A stretch of DNA of 59,660 nucleotides from an uncultured Dechloromonas sp. (GTDB taxonomy: Bacteria > Pseudomonadota > Gammaproteobacteria > Burkholderiales > Rhodocyclaceae): positions 1 to 59,660 of the forward strand of contig NZ_CAMFKO010000026.1 in assembly GCF_945957265.1 (NCBI RefSeq). The letters run 5' to 3'. Each line of letters opens with the position of its first letter. The first letter of the stretch is position 1. The translations under genes were made by a program, and so were the position numbers. The notes below the pieces were generated by a model, which did no database searches, was not told the DNA's origin, and was given only the letters and a program-made list of their open reading frames with translations. Below, piece after piece: positions 17,596 through 25,859 of this stretch.

Positions 17596-18387
17596 TTAAT
17601 CGATATACAGGTTGACGTCGCCGAAGCCGTTGTCGAAGCGGGCGGTCACCTGGTCGCCGGCCTGGACGGGCAGGGCGCGCACGAAGGAACCCGAGATGAC
17701 GACGTCGCCCGGTTCGAAGGCGACGCCGAATTCCGACAGCTTGTTGGCCAGCCAGGCGATGGCGGTGACCGGGTTGCCGAGCACGGCGGAGGACTTGCCG
17801 GATTCGCGCAGCTCGCCGTTGATGAGCAGCTGGCCGCCGATATTGCGGATGTCGATATCGTCGAGGCGCACCGGATTGCCGCCGAGCACGACACCGCCCA
17901 CTGCCGCCAGGTCGGCGACGGTATCGCGCACGTTCATGCCTGGGGCGCGGGCGACGCGGAAATCGACCACTTCGATCGCCGGCAGGACGAAATCGGTGGC
18001 CCGGATCACGTCGGCCGCATTCACGCCCGGCCCTTGCAGGCGCTCCTTCATGACGAAGGCGATCTCGATTTCGACCAGCGGGTCGCAATAATCCTGGCGG
18101 CGGACATGGGCCTCCTCGGCGATGAACATGTGGTCCAGCATGGCGCTGTAGTCGGGTTCGCTGCTACCGACCATCTCCTGCATGACCTTGGAGGTGAGGC
18201 CGATCTTGTAGCCCTTGACCTTGCGGCCATCGGCCTTGAAATGGTCGACGACCAGCTCCTGGATGCGGTAGGCATCCTCCATGTCGATTTCGGGGTGGGC
18301 TTTGCTGAGCAGGGGGAGCTGTTTCGTCTCCTGGAAGCCGGTGAAGATCTGTTGGGCAATGGCGGCGCGTGTTTCTTGATTGAGCAT
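17596..18387 (-). CDS. 2-keto-4-pentenoate hydratase / 2-oxohept-ene-dioate hydratase family
   Basis: 263 residues from the ATG at 18387, preceded by GGAG; a longer frame upstream overlaps the GMC gene and is not needed. Family features: GYKIGLTSKVMQEM, MLDHMFI, the metal-binding glutamates in DPLVEIEIAFV and VLPAIEVVDFR. These enzymes hydrate 2-hydroxydienoates or 2-oxoenoates from meta-cleavage pathways, with Mg2+. It follows the GMC dehydrogenase by 31 bases. No ring-cleavage dioxygenase or aldolase is nearby, so the usual pathway partners are missing here. Confidence 0.9.
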   Translation of the reverse strand: MLNQETRAAIAQQIFTGFQETKQLPLLSKAHPEIDMEDAYRIQELVVDHFKADGRKVKGYKIGLTSKVMQEMVGSSEPDYSAMLDHMFIAEEAHVRRQDYCDPLVEIEIAFVMKERLQGPGVNAADVIRATDFVLPAIEVVDFRVARAPGMNVRDTVADLAAVGGVVLGGNPVRLDDIDIRNIGGQLLINGELRESGKSSAVLGNPVTAIAWLANKLSEFGVAFEPGDVVISGSFVRALPVQAGDQVTARFDNGFGDVNLYID

Positions 18388-18418
18388 GAGAGTCTCCAGG
18401 TAAAGGTTGGGTTTTCGT

Positions 18419-19969
18419 TCAGGCCTGGTGCAGCAGGGCATGCATCGCCCGGTCGGCCATGACCATGATGGGGATCATCGTGTGCGTCGCGGCGGTGGTC
18501 GGCATGACCGAGCCGTCGACGACGTAAATGTTGTCCAGGTTGTGCAGCTTGAGGTTCTGGTCGACGACGCCGACATCGGCATTGAGGCCGATGCGGCAAC
18601 TGCCCTGGACGTGGGCGGAGGTCAGCGCCACCATTCCCGGTGCCACCGGGAACTCGTCGATCTTGGCGAACTGGTCGCGGTTGGTGATCGACGGGTAGAC
18701 GGTACTGTTGAAGGTGACGCGGCGGGCGCCCGCTTCGAACATGAGCTCGGCAGCCGTTTTCATCGCCTTGCGGAAGCGCTGGACCCATTCCGCTTTCGGC
18801 GTGTATTGGATCTTCGGCTTGACCTTGCCGTCCGCTCCCCATTCCCAGTCCATGGTCCCGGTCGGCTGGTCGGGAACCAGCAGGGCCGTGAACTGGGTAT
18901 GGGGGTATTCGCTCATCAGCCGCTTGTGTTCCTTGCCGATTGTTTTGCCAAAGCCGGCGAGTATTCCGGGCAGGCCGCCCACGCCCTCCATGCGGAAGCC
19001 GCCGAGGCCGTGGCTGGCGCGGTTGTCGTCGAATTCGCTGACATAGCAGGACTGCGGGGCGCCGCGCCAGGAAGTCATCTTGTCGCTCGCGTCGAAATGG
19101 GCGGCGAGGCCGATCTGCGGTTGCAGCGAGATGTTGCGCCCCAGTTGCGGCAGCCCCTTGTCGAATCCCGAGCGCTTGAGAATGGCCGGGGTATGGACGG
19201 TGCCGGCGGCCAGGACGATGCGGACGGCGTCGATTTCGACCGGCAGGCGATAGGCGCGGCTGCCCCGTTCGACGACGCTGGCGTGAATGCGGTACCGACC
19301 GGTGGACAGCCGTTCGATGCGGTCGACGCGCATGTCGGTATAAATCTGCGCGCCGAGTTCGGAGGCACGGGGCAGGTAGGTCAGGTTGGTGCCCTGCTTG
19401 GCGTCGTAGGCGCACCCGGAGTAGCAGTAGCCGCTACCGACGCAGCCCTTGCGGTTGGAATCGAACACCCCTGTCTTGTAACCGAGCCGCCGGGCTGTCT
19501 GCAGCAACACGCTGTTGTTGCGGTTGAGGAGGTGTTCCTCCAGGCGATGGACGTTCAAATCCTTGTAAACCCGTGAGTAGGAAGCGGCCAGGCTCTCTTC
19601 GGTTAGCGTGCCGAGGCCGAAATGTTGCTGCCAGTGGTGCAGCACTTCGGGTTCGATCGGCGTCGCGTCGGCGGTGTTGATCAGCGTCGAGCCGCCGAAG
19701 GCGGAGCCCTGCCAGACATAGATCATGCCGTCGGTGGTCGTTTGCCGGCCGGCCGAGCGGTAGAGGGCGGGCATCATGTCCTCTTCACGCTGGTTGAAGT
19801 CCTTGGCCTGGAAGTAGCCGCCTTCCTCGATGACGACGGTGTCCACGCCGGCGGCCGCCAGGTGGTACGCGGCGACGCCGCCGCCGGCCCCCGATCCGAT
19901 GACGACGGAGTGGGTTTTGAGCTTCAGTGCGGCGGTGATTTCGTGACCTTGGGTAATCATGTCAGGCAT
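18419..19969 (-). CDS. GMC-family FAD alcohol dehydrogenase (large subunit)
   Basis: 516 residues. FAD-binding GSGAGGGVAAYHLA at 25 onward, FGGSTLINTA, and a Cys-rich CVGSGYCYSGC segment as in gluconate-dehydrogenase-type and fatty-alcohol-oxidase-type GMC proteins. The C-terminus has GSCRIG, YVVDGSVMPTTAATHTM and PIMVMADR, the conserved closing block with the active-site His. Its ATG overlaps the stop of the small-subunit gene by eight bases, so they are translationally coupled and probably form a complex. The third subunit of the classic gluconate 2-dehydrogenase set, a cytochrome c, is absent. Confidence 0.9.
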   Translation of the reverse strand: MPDMITQGHEITAALKLKTHSVVIGSGAGGGVAAYHLAAAGVDTVVIEEGGYFQAKDFNQREEDMMPALYRSAGRQTTTDGMIYVWQGSAFGGSTLINTADATPIEPEVLHHWQQHFGLGTLTEESLAASYSRVYKDLNVHRLEEHLLNRNNSVLLQTARRLGYKTGVFDSNRKGCVGSGYCYSGCAYDAKQGTNLTYLPRASELGAQIYTDMRVDRIERLSTGRYRIHASVVERGSRAYRLPVEIDAVRIVLAAGTVHTPAILKRSGFDKGLPQLGRNISLQPQIGLAAHFDASDKMTSWRGAPQSCYVSEFDDNRASHGLGGFRMEGVGGLPGILAGFGKTIGKEHKRLMSEYPHTQFTALLVPDQPTGTMDWEWGADGKVKPKIQYTPKAEWVQRFRKAMKTAAELMFEAGARRVTFNSTVYPSITNRDQFAKIDEFPVAPGMVALTSAHVQGSCRIGLNADVGVVDQNLKLHNLDNIYVVDGSVMPTTAATHTMIPIMVMADRAMHALLHQA

Positions 19970-20525
19970 CCGCTTTCAGGGAAGGATTGGCTTGCTGGAT
20001 CAAGGGGCCGTCGTAGCCGATCTGTTTCCAGCCGGCTTCGTGGGTGTAGAAGTAGAAAAGACACAGGCCGCGGATGGCGGTGAATACCGTGTTGGTCAGC
20101 GGCGACGCGCCATTCATGGCGAGCAGCGTCTTTTCCTTGCTGGCCGAATCCAGCCGGGAAAATGCTTTCTTTTCACCGATCAGCTCCGGCGCCTTGTGTT
20201 CGATGAACAACAGGGCGCCGCTGATGCCCTGGATCAGTTCCTTGTCGTCGGGGGCGGTGTAGCGGTCGATCCGGGCCGCCAGGTCGATGGAGCTGGCGCC
20301 CGGCGTTTCGTCGGTGGGAATGATCGCGTCGCTGACCACCGACAGCAGGCGATAGTCGTCGGCCGAGAGGGCGTGGAGCGTCTTCGGCGGCGGGGTCGAT
20401 TTGCTGGCGGGAGTATTCGCCGCGGCCTGCAGGAGGGCAGGCGAAAAAGCCGCGGCCAAAGCCAGTACGCTCCTTTGGATGAACAGGCGGCGGGTGGCCG
20501 CCGGCAGTGAATGGTCTTGTCTCAT
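19962..20525 (-). CDS. Gluconate 2-dehydrogenase subunit 3-like, Tat-exported small subunit
   Basis: 187 residues. The N-terminus has a twin-arginine signal, TRRLFIQRSVLALAAAF, ending near residue 35. The following part (LSADDYRLLSVVSDAIIPTD, later HEAGWKQIGYDGP) fits the gluconate 2-dehydrogenase subunit 3 family. Tat export suggests that the GMC subunit is carried folded to the periplasm with it. First gene of the pair, 94 bases downstream of the AraC-type regulator. Confidence 0.87.
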   Translation of the reverse strand: MRQDHSLPAATRRLFIQRSVLALAAAFSPALLQAAANTPASKSTPPPKTLHALSADDYRLLSVVSDAIIPTDETPGASSIDLAARIDRYTAPDDKELIQGISGALLFIEHKAPELIGEKKAFSRLDSASKEKTLLAMNGASPLTNTVFTAIRGLCLFYFYTHEAGWKQIGYDGPLIQQANPSLKADA

Positions 20526-20619
20526 GGTTCGGCCTTGTTTTCTATTGGTGGTGCAGCAAACGATGCGCTGGCAAGGGCTCTTTGACGGGTGTGGCGCTTA
20601 ACACCTCGATCGGGGCATG

Positions 20620-21747
20620 CTAGGAGGGAAGGCGTCCGTGTTCTTGATGATTTGCGTCTCTCGATTGATAGTTTGCGACAGGGCGATGGCGTGTCGGCGA
20701 GCGGTGCGACGCATGGCGCTGCCGGCACGGCAAGCCTTCGGCGGGGTGCCAGTGCTGCGGGCTGACGCCAGCCCAGCGCTTGAAGGCACGGGAAAAGGCG
20801 CTCAGTTCGGAATAGCCGAGATTGAGGGCCAGGTCGGTAATCGACTCGCCGCGCTCGAGGGCGTTGCGGGCGATCTGGAAACGCGCGGCGTCGAGCAGCG
20901 TCCTGAAATCGCTTCCCTCGGCGCTCAACTCCCGTTGCAGGGTACGCTCCCGCATCTTCATCAGCGACGCGATGGCGGCCAGCGTCGCCTCGCCGGCCGG
21001 GATCAGTTCATGGATCAAGGCCGAGACGGTGTGCAAAAGCGGTTTTTCCTGATGCGTCGCCTGCGCCTGCAGGAAGGACTCCATCGATTGCCGGATTTCC
21101 GCCGAGGGGGGCTCGGGGCGCTGCCGGAGCACGGTGCTCGGAAAGACGATGGCGTTTTTTTCCTGCTCGAAGAGGATAGGCGCGCCGGTGTGCTTCCGGT
21201 ATTCGTCGAGCGGGGCCAGCGCCTTGTGGGCCAGGTGCAGGCAGGCGCCCGCCATGCCGGCCGGGGCCATTTCGCGGAGCGCGTTGTAGCCGAGCAGGAT
21301 GCTCAGTTCGGCGAGCTGCTCCAGCGGGATGTCCGTATCCAGGTCGAAGTCGATGGCGATGCGGGCTTCCCTGCCTTCGACGCGCAAATCGCTGGTGACG
21401 CCCTGGGCGTGGAAGTGGAAATGCCTCTGGATCGCTTCGAGGCTGTGCTGGACGGTGTCGTAGCCGCCGGCAATCAGGCTGAGCGGCCCGAAGGTCTGCA
21501 GGCCCTGGTAGGAAGCCAGGGTCAGGCCGAACAGGGGATAGCCGGCGGTGTCCGCGCCACGGTTCAGCAGGTGGGCGAAGCTGTCGTAGGAAATCATCAG
21601 GTCCGGGGAGCGCAGCACGGCGCTTGGCAAGCGCTCCTGGCGCAGCAGCGCCAGGGGGTTGATGTGCAGGCGCCGGCACAAGGGGTGAAGCCCCATCAGG
21701 GCGCCGCTCCTGATCCTGTTTGCCGTTTGAAAGCGAGGCATCTCCAA
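20620..21747 (-). CDS. AraC-family regulator with arabinose-binding-like N-domain (OruR type)
   Basis: 375 residues. The N-terminal 200 residues resemble the ligand domain found in OruR/ArgR-type AraC proteins. The C-terminal AraC helix-turn-helix pair is clear: MRERTLQRELSAEGSDFRTL, then ITDLALNLGYSELSAFSRAF, ending in FKRWAGVSPQHW. An unusual tail of about 40 mostly basic residues follows the DNA-binding domain. Palindromic box c lies about 90 bases upstream. It probably controls the GMC/hydratase genes downstream or the PQQ dehydrogenase upstream. Confidence 0.93.
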   Translation of the reverse strand: MEMPRFQTANRIRSGALMGLHPLCRRLHINPLALLRQERLPSAVLRSPDLMISYDSFAHLLNRGADTAGYPLFGLTLASYQGLQTFGPLSLIAGGYDTVQHSLEAIQRHFHFHAQGVTSDLRVEGREARIAIDFDLDTDIPLEQLAELSILLGYNALREMAPAGMAGACLHLAHKALAPLDEYRKHTGAPILFEQEKNAIVFPSTVLRQRPEPPSAEIRQSMESFLQAQATHQEKPLLHTVSALIHELIPAGEATLAAIASLMKMRERTLQRELSAEGSDFRTLLDAARFQIARNALERGESITDLALNLGYSELSAFSRAFKRWAGVSPQHWHPAEGLPCRQRHASHRSPTRHRPVANYQSRDANHQEHGRLPS

Positions 21748-21838
21748 CCTCCTTTGCGTGTCATGTCGTTATGATTGGTTTCGGCTGACGCTTGCGCGAT
21801 CGCCATGCCCGAATCTAACGCCGGCATGCAGGTGGCTT

Positions 21839-21857
21839 TATCCCCAAAATGGGGGGG
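21839..21857. promoter_or_regulatory. CCCC/GGGG palindromic box c
   Basis: TATCCCC-AAAAT-GGGGGGG between the PQQ dehydrogenase stop and the AraC gene, about 90 bases before the AraC start codon. Confidence 0.6.
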
Positions 21858-21902
21858 CGGTGCCTGCCCGGGCCGGCACCGCGAGTCGGGGATGCCCGGA
21901 GA

Positions 21903-24011
21903 TTACTGCCCGAGCAGCTCGGCCTTCAGGTCGTGCGCCCGCTTGACCAGGTAGGCGCGGATGTTTTCCACGTCTTCCAGCGACAGCTTGCCGCCGAAGG
22001 GGGGCATGCCGAGGTGCGAGTGCGATCCCCGGACGATGTCCTGGAACTGGACGTGCTTGTCCTGGTTCAGGTAGCGCAGGTCGGGAATGATGTTGGCGCT
22101 GATCGCGCTGAGGCCGTGACAGGCAGCGCAGTGGCTGCCGAAGAGCTTGGAGCCGGCCTGGACCGCATCGTTGCCGGCGGTCATCTCCGGCGGCTTGGGC
22201 GGGGTCATGTCGCGGCGGCGCACCGGCGGCATCGGGGTCTTGCCGTCGAGCTTGAAGACGTAGAGGCGCGAATCGGGCACCACGCGCGCGCGCTCGGCGA
22301 CGGCGCCGAAGGTGATCGGGAAGGCGCCGCCCCAGCCGACGTTGAAGGCCACGTACTGTTCGCCCTTGACCGAGTAGCTGATCGGCCCGGCGACGACGCC
22401 GCTGGAAACATCGGTCGCCCACAGCTGCTTGCCGGTGTCGGCGGCGTAGGCGCGCACCTGCCCGTGGGTGGTGCCCTGGAAGACCAGGTTGCCGGCCGTG
22501 GCCAGGGTTCCGCCGTTCGACATCATCGGGTAGGGAACGGACCAGATTTCCTTTTGCTGCACCGGGTCCCAGGCCTGCAGCTTGCCGGTGAACAGCTTGG
22601 CGAGTTCGTCGAGGCCGGCCTTGTCCTCCGGCACGATCGGGATCTGAACGCCGAGGTTGGGCGTGCCCTTGCTCGGGGCGCGGCGCTCGATGTTGGGGTT
22701 GAAGTGTTCGGCAGAAACGTGCTGCGGGATGTAGACCAGGCCGGTCTTCGGGCTGAAACTCATCGGGTGCCAGTTGTGGGCGCCCTGCGAGCCGGGGAAT
22801 ACCAGCTTCGGTTCGTTCTTGGTCCAGTAGTCGGCGGCCTCGGGGTCGAAGATGGGGCGGCCGGTGGCTTTGTCGATGCCCTTGGCCCAGGTGACGATGC
22901 TGCCAAACTTTTCGGCCGAGATGAACTGCCCGGTGGCGGCGTCCAGCACGTAGAAAAAGCCGTTCTTCGGCGCCTGCATGACCACCTTGCGCGGCTTGCC
23001 GTCGATAGGCAGGGTGGCGACGATGATGTCCTGCGTCGCGGTGTAGTCCCAGGCGTCGCCCGGCGTGGTCTGGTAGTGCCAGACGTACTTGCCGGTATCC
23101 GGCTTGACGGCGACGATGGAGGAAAGGAACAGGTTGTCGCCCTTGCCTTCGGAGCGCATGCGGTAGTTCCAGTAGGAGCCGTTGCCGACGCCGATGTAGA
23201 GCAGGTCGAGTTCGGGGTCGTAGGAGAAGGCGTTCCAGGCGGTGCCGCCGCCGCCCTGCACCCAGTACTGGTCGCCGAACCAGGTCTTGCGGATCATCGC
23301 GATGGTGTCGCTTTCGTCGCCCTTGGCCGGGTCGCCGGGGACGGTGAAGAAGCGCCAGGCCTGCTTGCCGGTTTCTGCATCGTAGGCGGTGACGTAGCCG
23401 CGCACGCCGAATTCGGCGCCGCCGTTGCCAATGATCACCTTGCCCTTGACGACGCGCGGGGCGCCGCTGATGGTGTAGTTGCGGTCGTGGTCGATGACGG
23501 TATCGACCGACCAGGCCTTCTTGCCCGTTTTGGCATCGAGGGCTTCGAGGCGGCCGTCATAGACGCCGACATAGACCTTGCCGTTCCAGTAGGCGACGCC
23601 GCGGTTGGCCGCGTCGCAGCAGCCGGTGCCCTGGATGCCGCGCCAGACCTTGGGGTCGTATTTCCACAGCAGCTTGCCGTTGGTGGCGTCGAGGGCGTAG
23701 ACCATGCTGTAGGCGCCGGTGGTGTACAGCACCCCGTCGACCACCAGCGGCGTGGCCTCGACGACGCGGTCGAGGTCGTACTTGAACTGCCAGGCCAGGC
23801 CGAGCTTGTCGACGTTATGGTCGTTGATCTTGTCGAGCGGCGAGTAGCGCTGTTCGCCGTAGGTCCGGCCGTGGCTGAGCCAGTTGCCGGCGTCGGCCGC
23901 GTTGGTCTCGACCGCGGCAAGGCGCCTGGCGTCGACCTTGGCGGCGAGGCAAGTGCCGCTGGCCAGAAGCAGGCTCAGCGTCACGGTGGCCAGATTGAAC
24001 GGTGTTTTCAT
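21903..24011 (-). CDS. PQQ-dependent quinohemoprotein alcohol dehydrogenase (type II, soluble)
   Basis: 702 residues. Signal peptide at 1-23 (LLLASGTCLAA), an eight-bladed propeller domain, then a cytochrome c domain with CAACH near residue 630 and a probable Met ligand in HLGMPPFGG. The adjacent-cysteine ring motif GTGCCDAA is present. This fits periplasmic PQQ-plus-heme alcohol dehydrogenases that oxidise primary or bulky alcohols and pass electrons through cytochromes. Box d lies about 100 bases upstream. The neighbouring MoxR/VWA operon resembles the Mxa genes that mature PQQ methanol dehydrogenase. No pqq biosynthesis gene is in the window. Confidence 0.95.
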   Translation of the reverse strand: MKTPFNLATVTLSLLLASGTCLAAKVDARRLAAVETNAADAGNWLSHGRTYGEQRYSPLDKINDHNVDKLGLAWQFKYDLDRVVEATPLVVDGVLYTTGAYSMVYALDATNGKLLWKYDPKVWRGIQGTGCCDAANRGVAYWNGKVYVGVYDGRLEALDAKTGKKAWSVDTVIDHDRNYTISGAPRVVKGKVIIGNGGAEFGVRGYVTAYDAETGKQAWRFFTVPGDPAKGDESDTIAMIRKTWFGDQYWVQGGGGTAWNAFSYDPELDLLYIGVGNGSYWNYRMRSEGKGDNLFLSSIVAVKPDTGKYVWHYQTTPGDAWDYTATQDIIVATLPIDGKPRKVVMQAPKNGFFYVLDAATGQFISAEKFGSIVTWAKGIDKATGRPIFDPEAADYWTKNEPKLVFPGSQGAHNWHPMSFSPKTGLVYIPQHVSAEHFNPNIERRAPSKGTPNLGVQIPIVPEDKAGLDELAKLFTGKLQAWDPVQQKEIWSVPYPMMSNGGTLATAGNLVFQGTTHGQVRAYAADTGKQLWATDVSSGVVAGPISYSVKGEQYVAFNVGWGGAFPITFGAVAERARVVPDSRLYVFKLDGKTPMPPVRRRDMTPPKPPEMTAGNDAVQAGSKLFGSHCAACHGLSAISANIIPDLRYLNQDKHVQFQDIVRGSHSHLGMPPFGGKLSLEDVENIRAYLVKRAHDLKAELLGQ

Positions 24012-24113
24012 GTTGTCTCCTTCGGGATATTCGGGCGCGAATTCTCGATATTGCGTACGACGTCAGTCGATTCTTGGGCACTGTAAATTTGAGCATCTTG
24101 GCGGGGGAATTTC

Positions 24114-24132
24114 TATCCCCCGTTCGGGGTGA
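24114..24132. promoter_or_regulatory. CCCC/GGGG palindromic box d
   Basis: TATCCCC-CGTTC-GGGGTGA, about 103 bases before the PQQ dehydrogenase start codon. Nearly identical to box a, including GTTC before the right half. Confidence 0.65.
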
Positions 24133-24164
24133 AGCTTCCCCTGGTTAAAAAGCAGGGGGCTTCC
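24131..24164 (-). terminator. Hairpin after the IlvD/Edd gene
   Basis: CCCCTG and CAGGGG with flanking GAAG/CTTC can pair just downstream of the minus-strand dehydratase stop. The T stretch lies in the loop, so it is a weak terminator candidate. Confidence 0.35.
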
Positions 24165-24195
24165 TCGGTGCGGACAGGCGTCGGTCGCTGGCCGT

Positions 24196-25836
24196 TCAGT
24201 CCAGCACCGCGCCTTGCGACGCCGGTAGTACATGCTTGCGGTAGCGCTGCATGAAGCCGTGCGGCGCCGGGCGCTCATGGGGCGTCCACTGCGCGCGCCG
24301 GGCGGCCAGCGTGGCCTCGTCGACATGCAGGGTCAGCCGTTTGTTCGGGATGTCGATCTCGATCAGGTCGCCATCCGCGATCAGGGCGATCGGGCCGCCT
24401 GCGCTGGCCTCGGGGCAGATGTGGCCGACGCAGGGGCCGGAGGTGGCACCCGAGAAGCGGCCATCGGTGATCAGCGCCGCGCTCTTGAGGCCGGCCATCT
24501 TCAGCGCCAGCGTGGCGCCGAGCATCTCGGGCATGCCGGGCGCCCCCTTGGGGCCCAGGTAGCGCAGCACGACGACGTTGTTTTGGGCGATCCTGCCCTC
24601 GCCGATGGCCTTGATGGCCTCTTCCTCGCTGTTGAAACAGATCGCCGGGCCCTGGCAGTGCAACATGTTTGCGGCGACGCCGGACTGCTTGATCACGGCG
24701 GTATCCGGCGCCAGGTTGCCGCGCAGGATGGTGATCCCGGGCAGCGGCCGGAAAGGTTTGTCGAGCGGCGGAATGACGGCCGGGTTGCCGACGACGGCAG
24801 CCTCGATGGTCGCCTGCAGGGGCTTGCCGGTGACGGTCATGCAGCGGGTGTCGAGCTTGCTCGCCAGTTGCTTGAGCACGGCGGGCATGCCGCCCGCTTG
24901 CCAGATCTCCTGCATGCCCAGCGGGCCGTTGGGGCTGACCGCAAGCAGGGTCGGGATGTCGCAGGCGGCATCGAAATCGGCGGTGCCCAGCGGAACTTGT
25001 GCCGCGTGGGCGATGGCCGGCAGGTGCAGCGCGGTGTTGGTCGAGCCGCCGATGGCCATGGCCGTCACCACGGCATTCCTGAACGCCGCCGGGGTGAACA
25101 TCTGGCGCGCATTCAGTTGCTCGCCGACCATGGCGACGATGCGTTCGCCGGTGCGGCGCGCGGCATGCAATTTGTCGGCGTGCCAGCCGGGAATGTTGCT
25201 GGAACCGGGCAGGCAGATGCCGAGCGCTTCGGCCAGGCACTGGAAGGTGTTGGCCGTGCCCATGATCTCGCAAGCGCCGCAGGTGGCGCAGGTGGTGGTC
25301 TTGGACAGATGGTAGGGATCGTCGTGGTAGTCGCCGTGGTCGATGGAGTTCTTCGGGTTGGGCGCGTGGCGCACATCCATCTGCCCGGGGCCGGCGGCGA
25401 GATAGATGGCCGGCAGGTCGAGGCGGGCCATGGCCATCATCATGGCCGGGTTGATCTTGTCGCAGCCGGCGATGAAGACGATGCCGTCGTAGGGTTGCGA
25501 GCGGATATGGGTTTCCAGCATGTCGGCGATCAGGTCGCGCTGGGCCAGCACGAAGCGCATCCCGTCGTGTGCCATGGCGACCCCGTCGCAGGGTGCGGGC
25601 ACGTTGAATTCGGCGCATTCTCCGCCGGCGGCGAGGATGCCGTCATGGACTTTCTGCGCCAGCTTGTCGAGATGGGCATGGCCGGTGGTCAGCTCGGTGT
25701 GCGAATTGGCGATGGCGATCAGCGGCCGCGTCTTGAGCTTGCCGGTGTCGTAGCCCGCGCCGTGCAGCAGGCCGGTGCGGAACATGTTGAGGATAGGGCT
25801 GGCGCTGTTGGAAATGATGTCGCTGCGTTTGCTCAT
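24196..25836 (-). CDS. IlvD/Edd-family dehydratase
   Basis: 546 residues from the ATG at 25836, with GGAG seven bases upstream. The open frame continues far upstream but only by overlapping the BatD gene. Fe-S ligands are visible in AGCDKINPAMM and in CATCGACEIMGTANTFQ, and the family blocks ITDGRFSGATSG and GHICPEA are present. It dehydrates a dihydroxy or sugar acid to a 2-keto-3-deoxy product. Divergence from canonical IlvD in the cysteine blocks suggests a catabolic acid rather than valine biosynthesis. It starts only 23 bases after the BatD stop and so appears to be the last gene of the MoxR operon. Confidence 0.92.
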   Translation of the reverse strand: MSKRSDIISNSASPILNMFRTGLLHGAGYDTGKLKTRPLIAIANSHTELTTGHAHLDKLAQKVHDGILAAGGECAEFNVPAPCDGVAMAHDGMRFVLAQRDLIADMLETHIRSQPYDGIVFIAGCDKINPAMMMAMARLDLPAIYLAAGPGQMDVRHAPNPKNSIDHGDYHDDPYHLSKTTTCATCGACEIMGTANTFQCLAEALGICLPGSSNIPGWHADKLHAARRTGERIVAMVGEQLNARQMFTPAAFRNAVVTAMAIGGSTNTALHLPAIAHAAQVPLGTADFDAACDIPTLLAVSPNGPLGMQEIWQAGGMPAVLKQLASKLDTRCMTVTGKPLQATIEAAVVGNPAVIPPLDKPFRPLPGITILRGNLAPDTAVIKQSGVAANMLHCQGPAICFNSEEEAIKAIGEGRIAQNNVVVLRYLGPKGAPGMPEMLGATLALKMAGLKSAALITDGRFSGATSGPCVGHICPEASAGGPIALIADGDLIEIDIPNKRLTLHVDEATLAARRAQWTPHERPAPHGFMQRYRKHVLPASQGAVLD

Positions 25837-25859
25837 GGGGAGGCTCCGGAAATAAGCAG

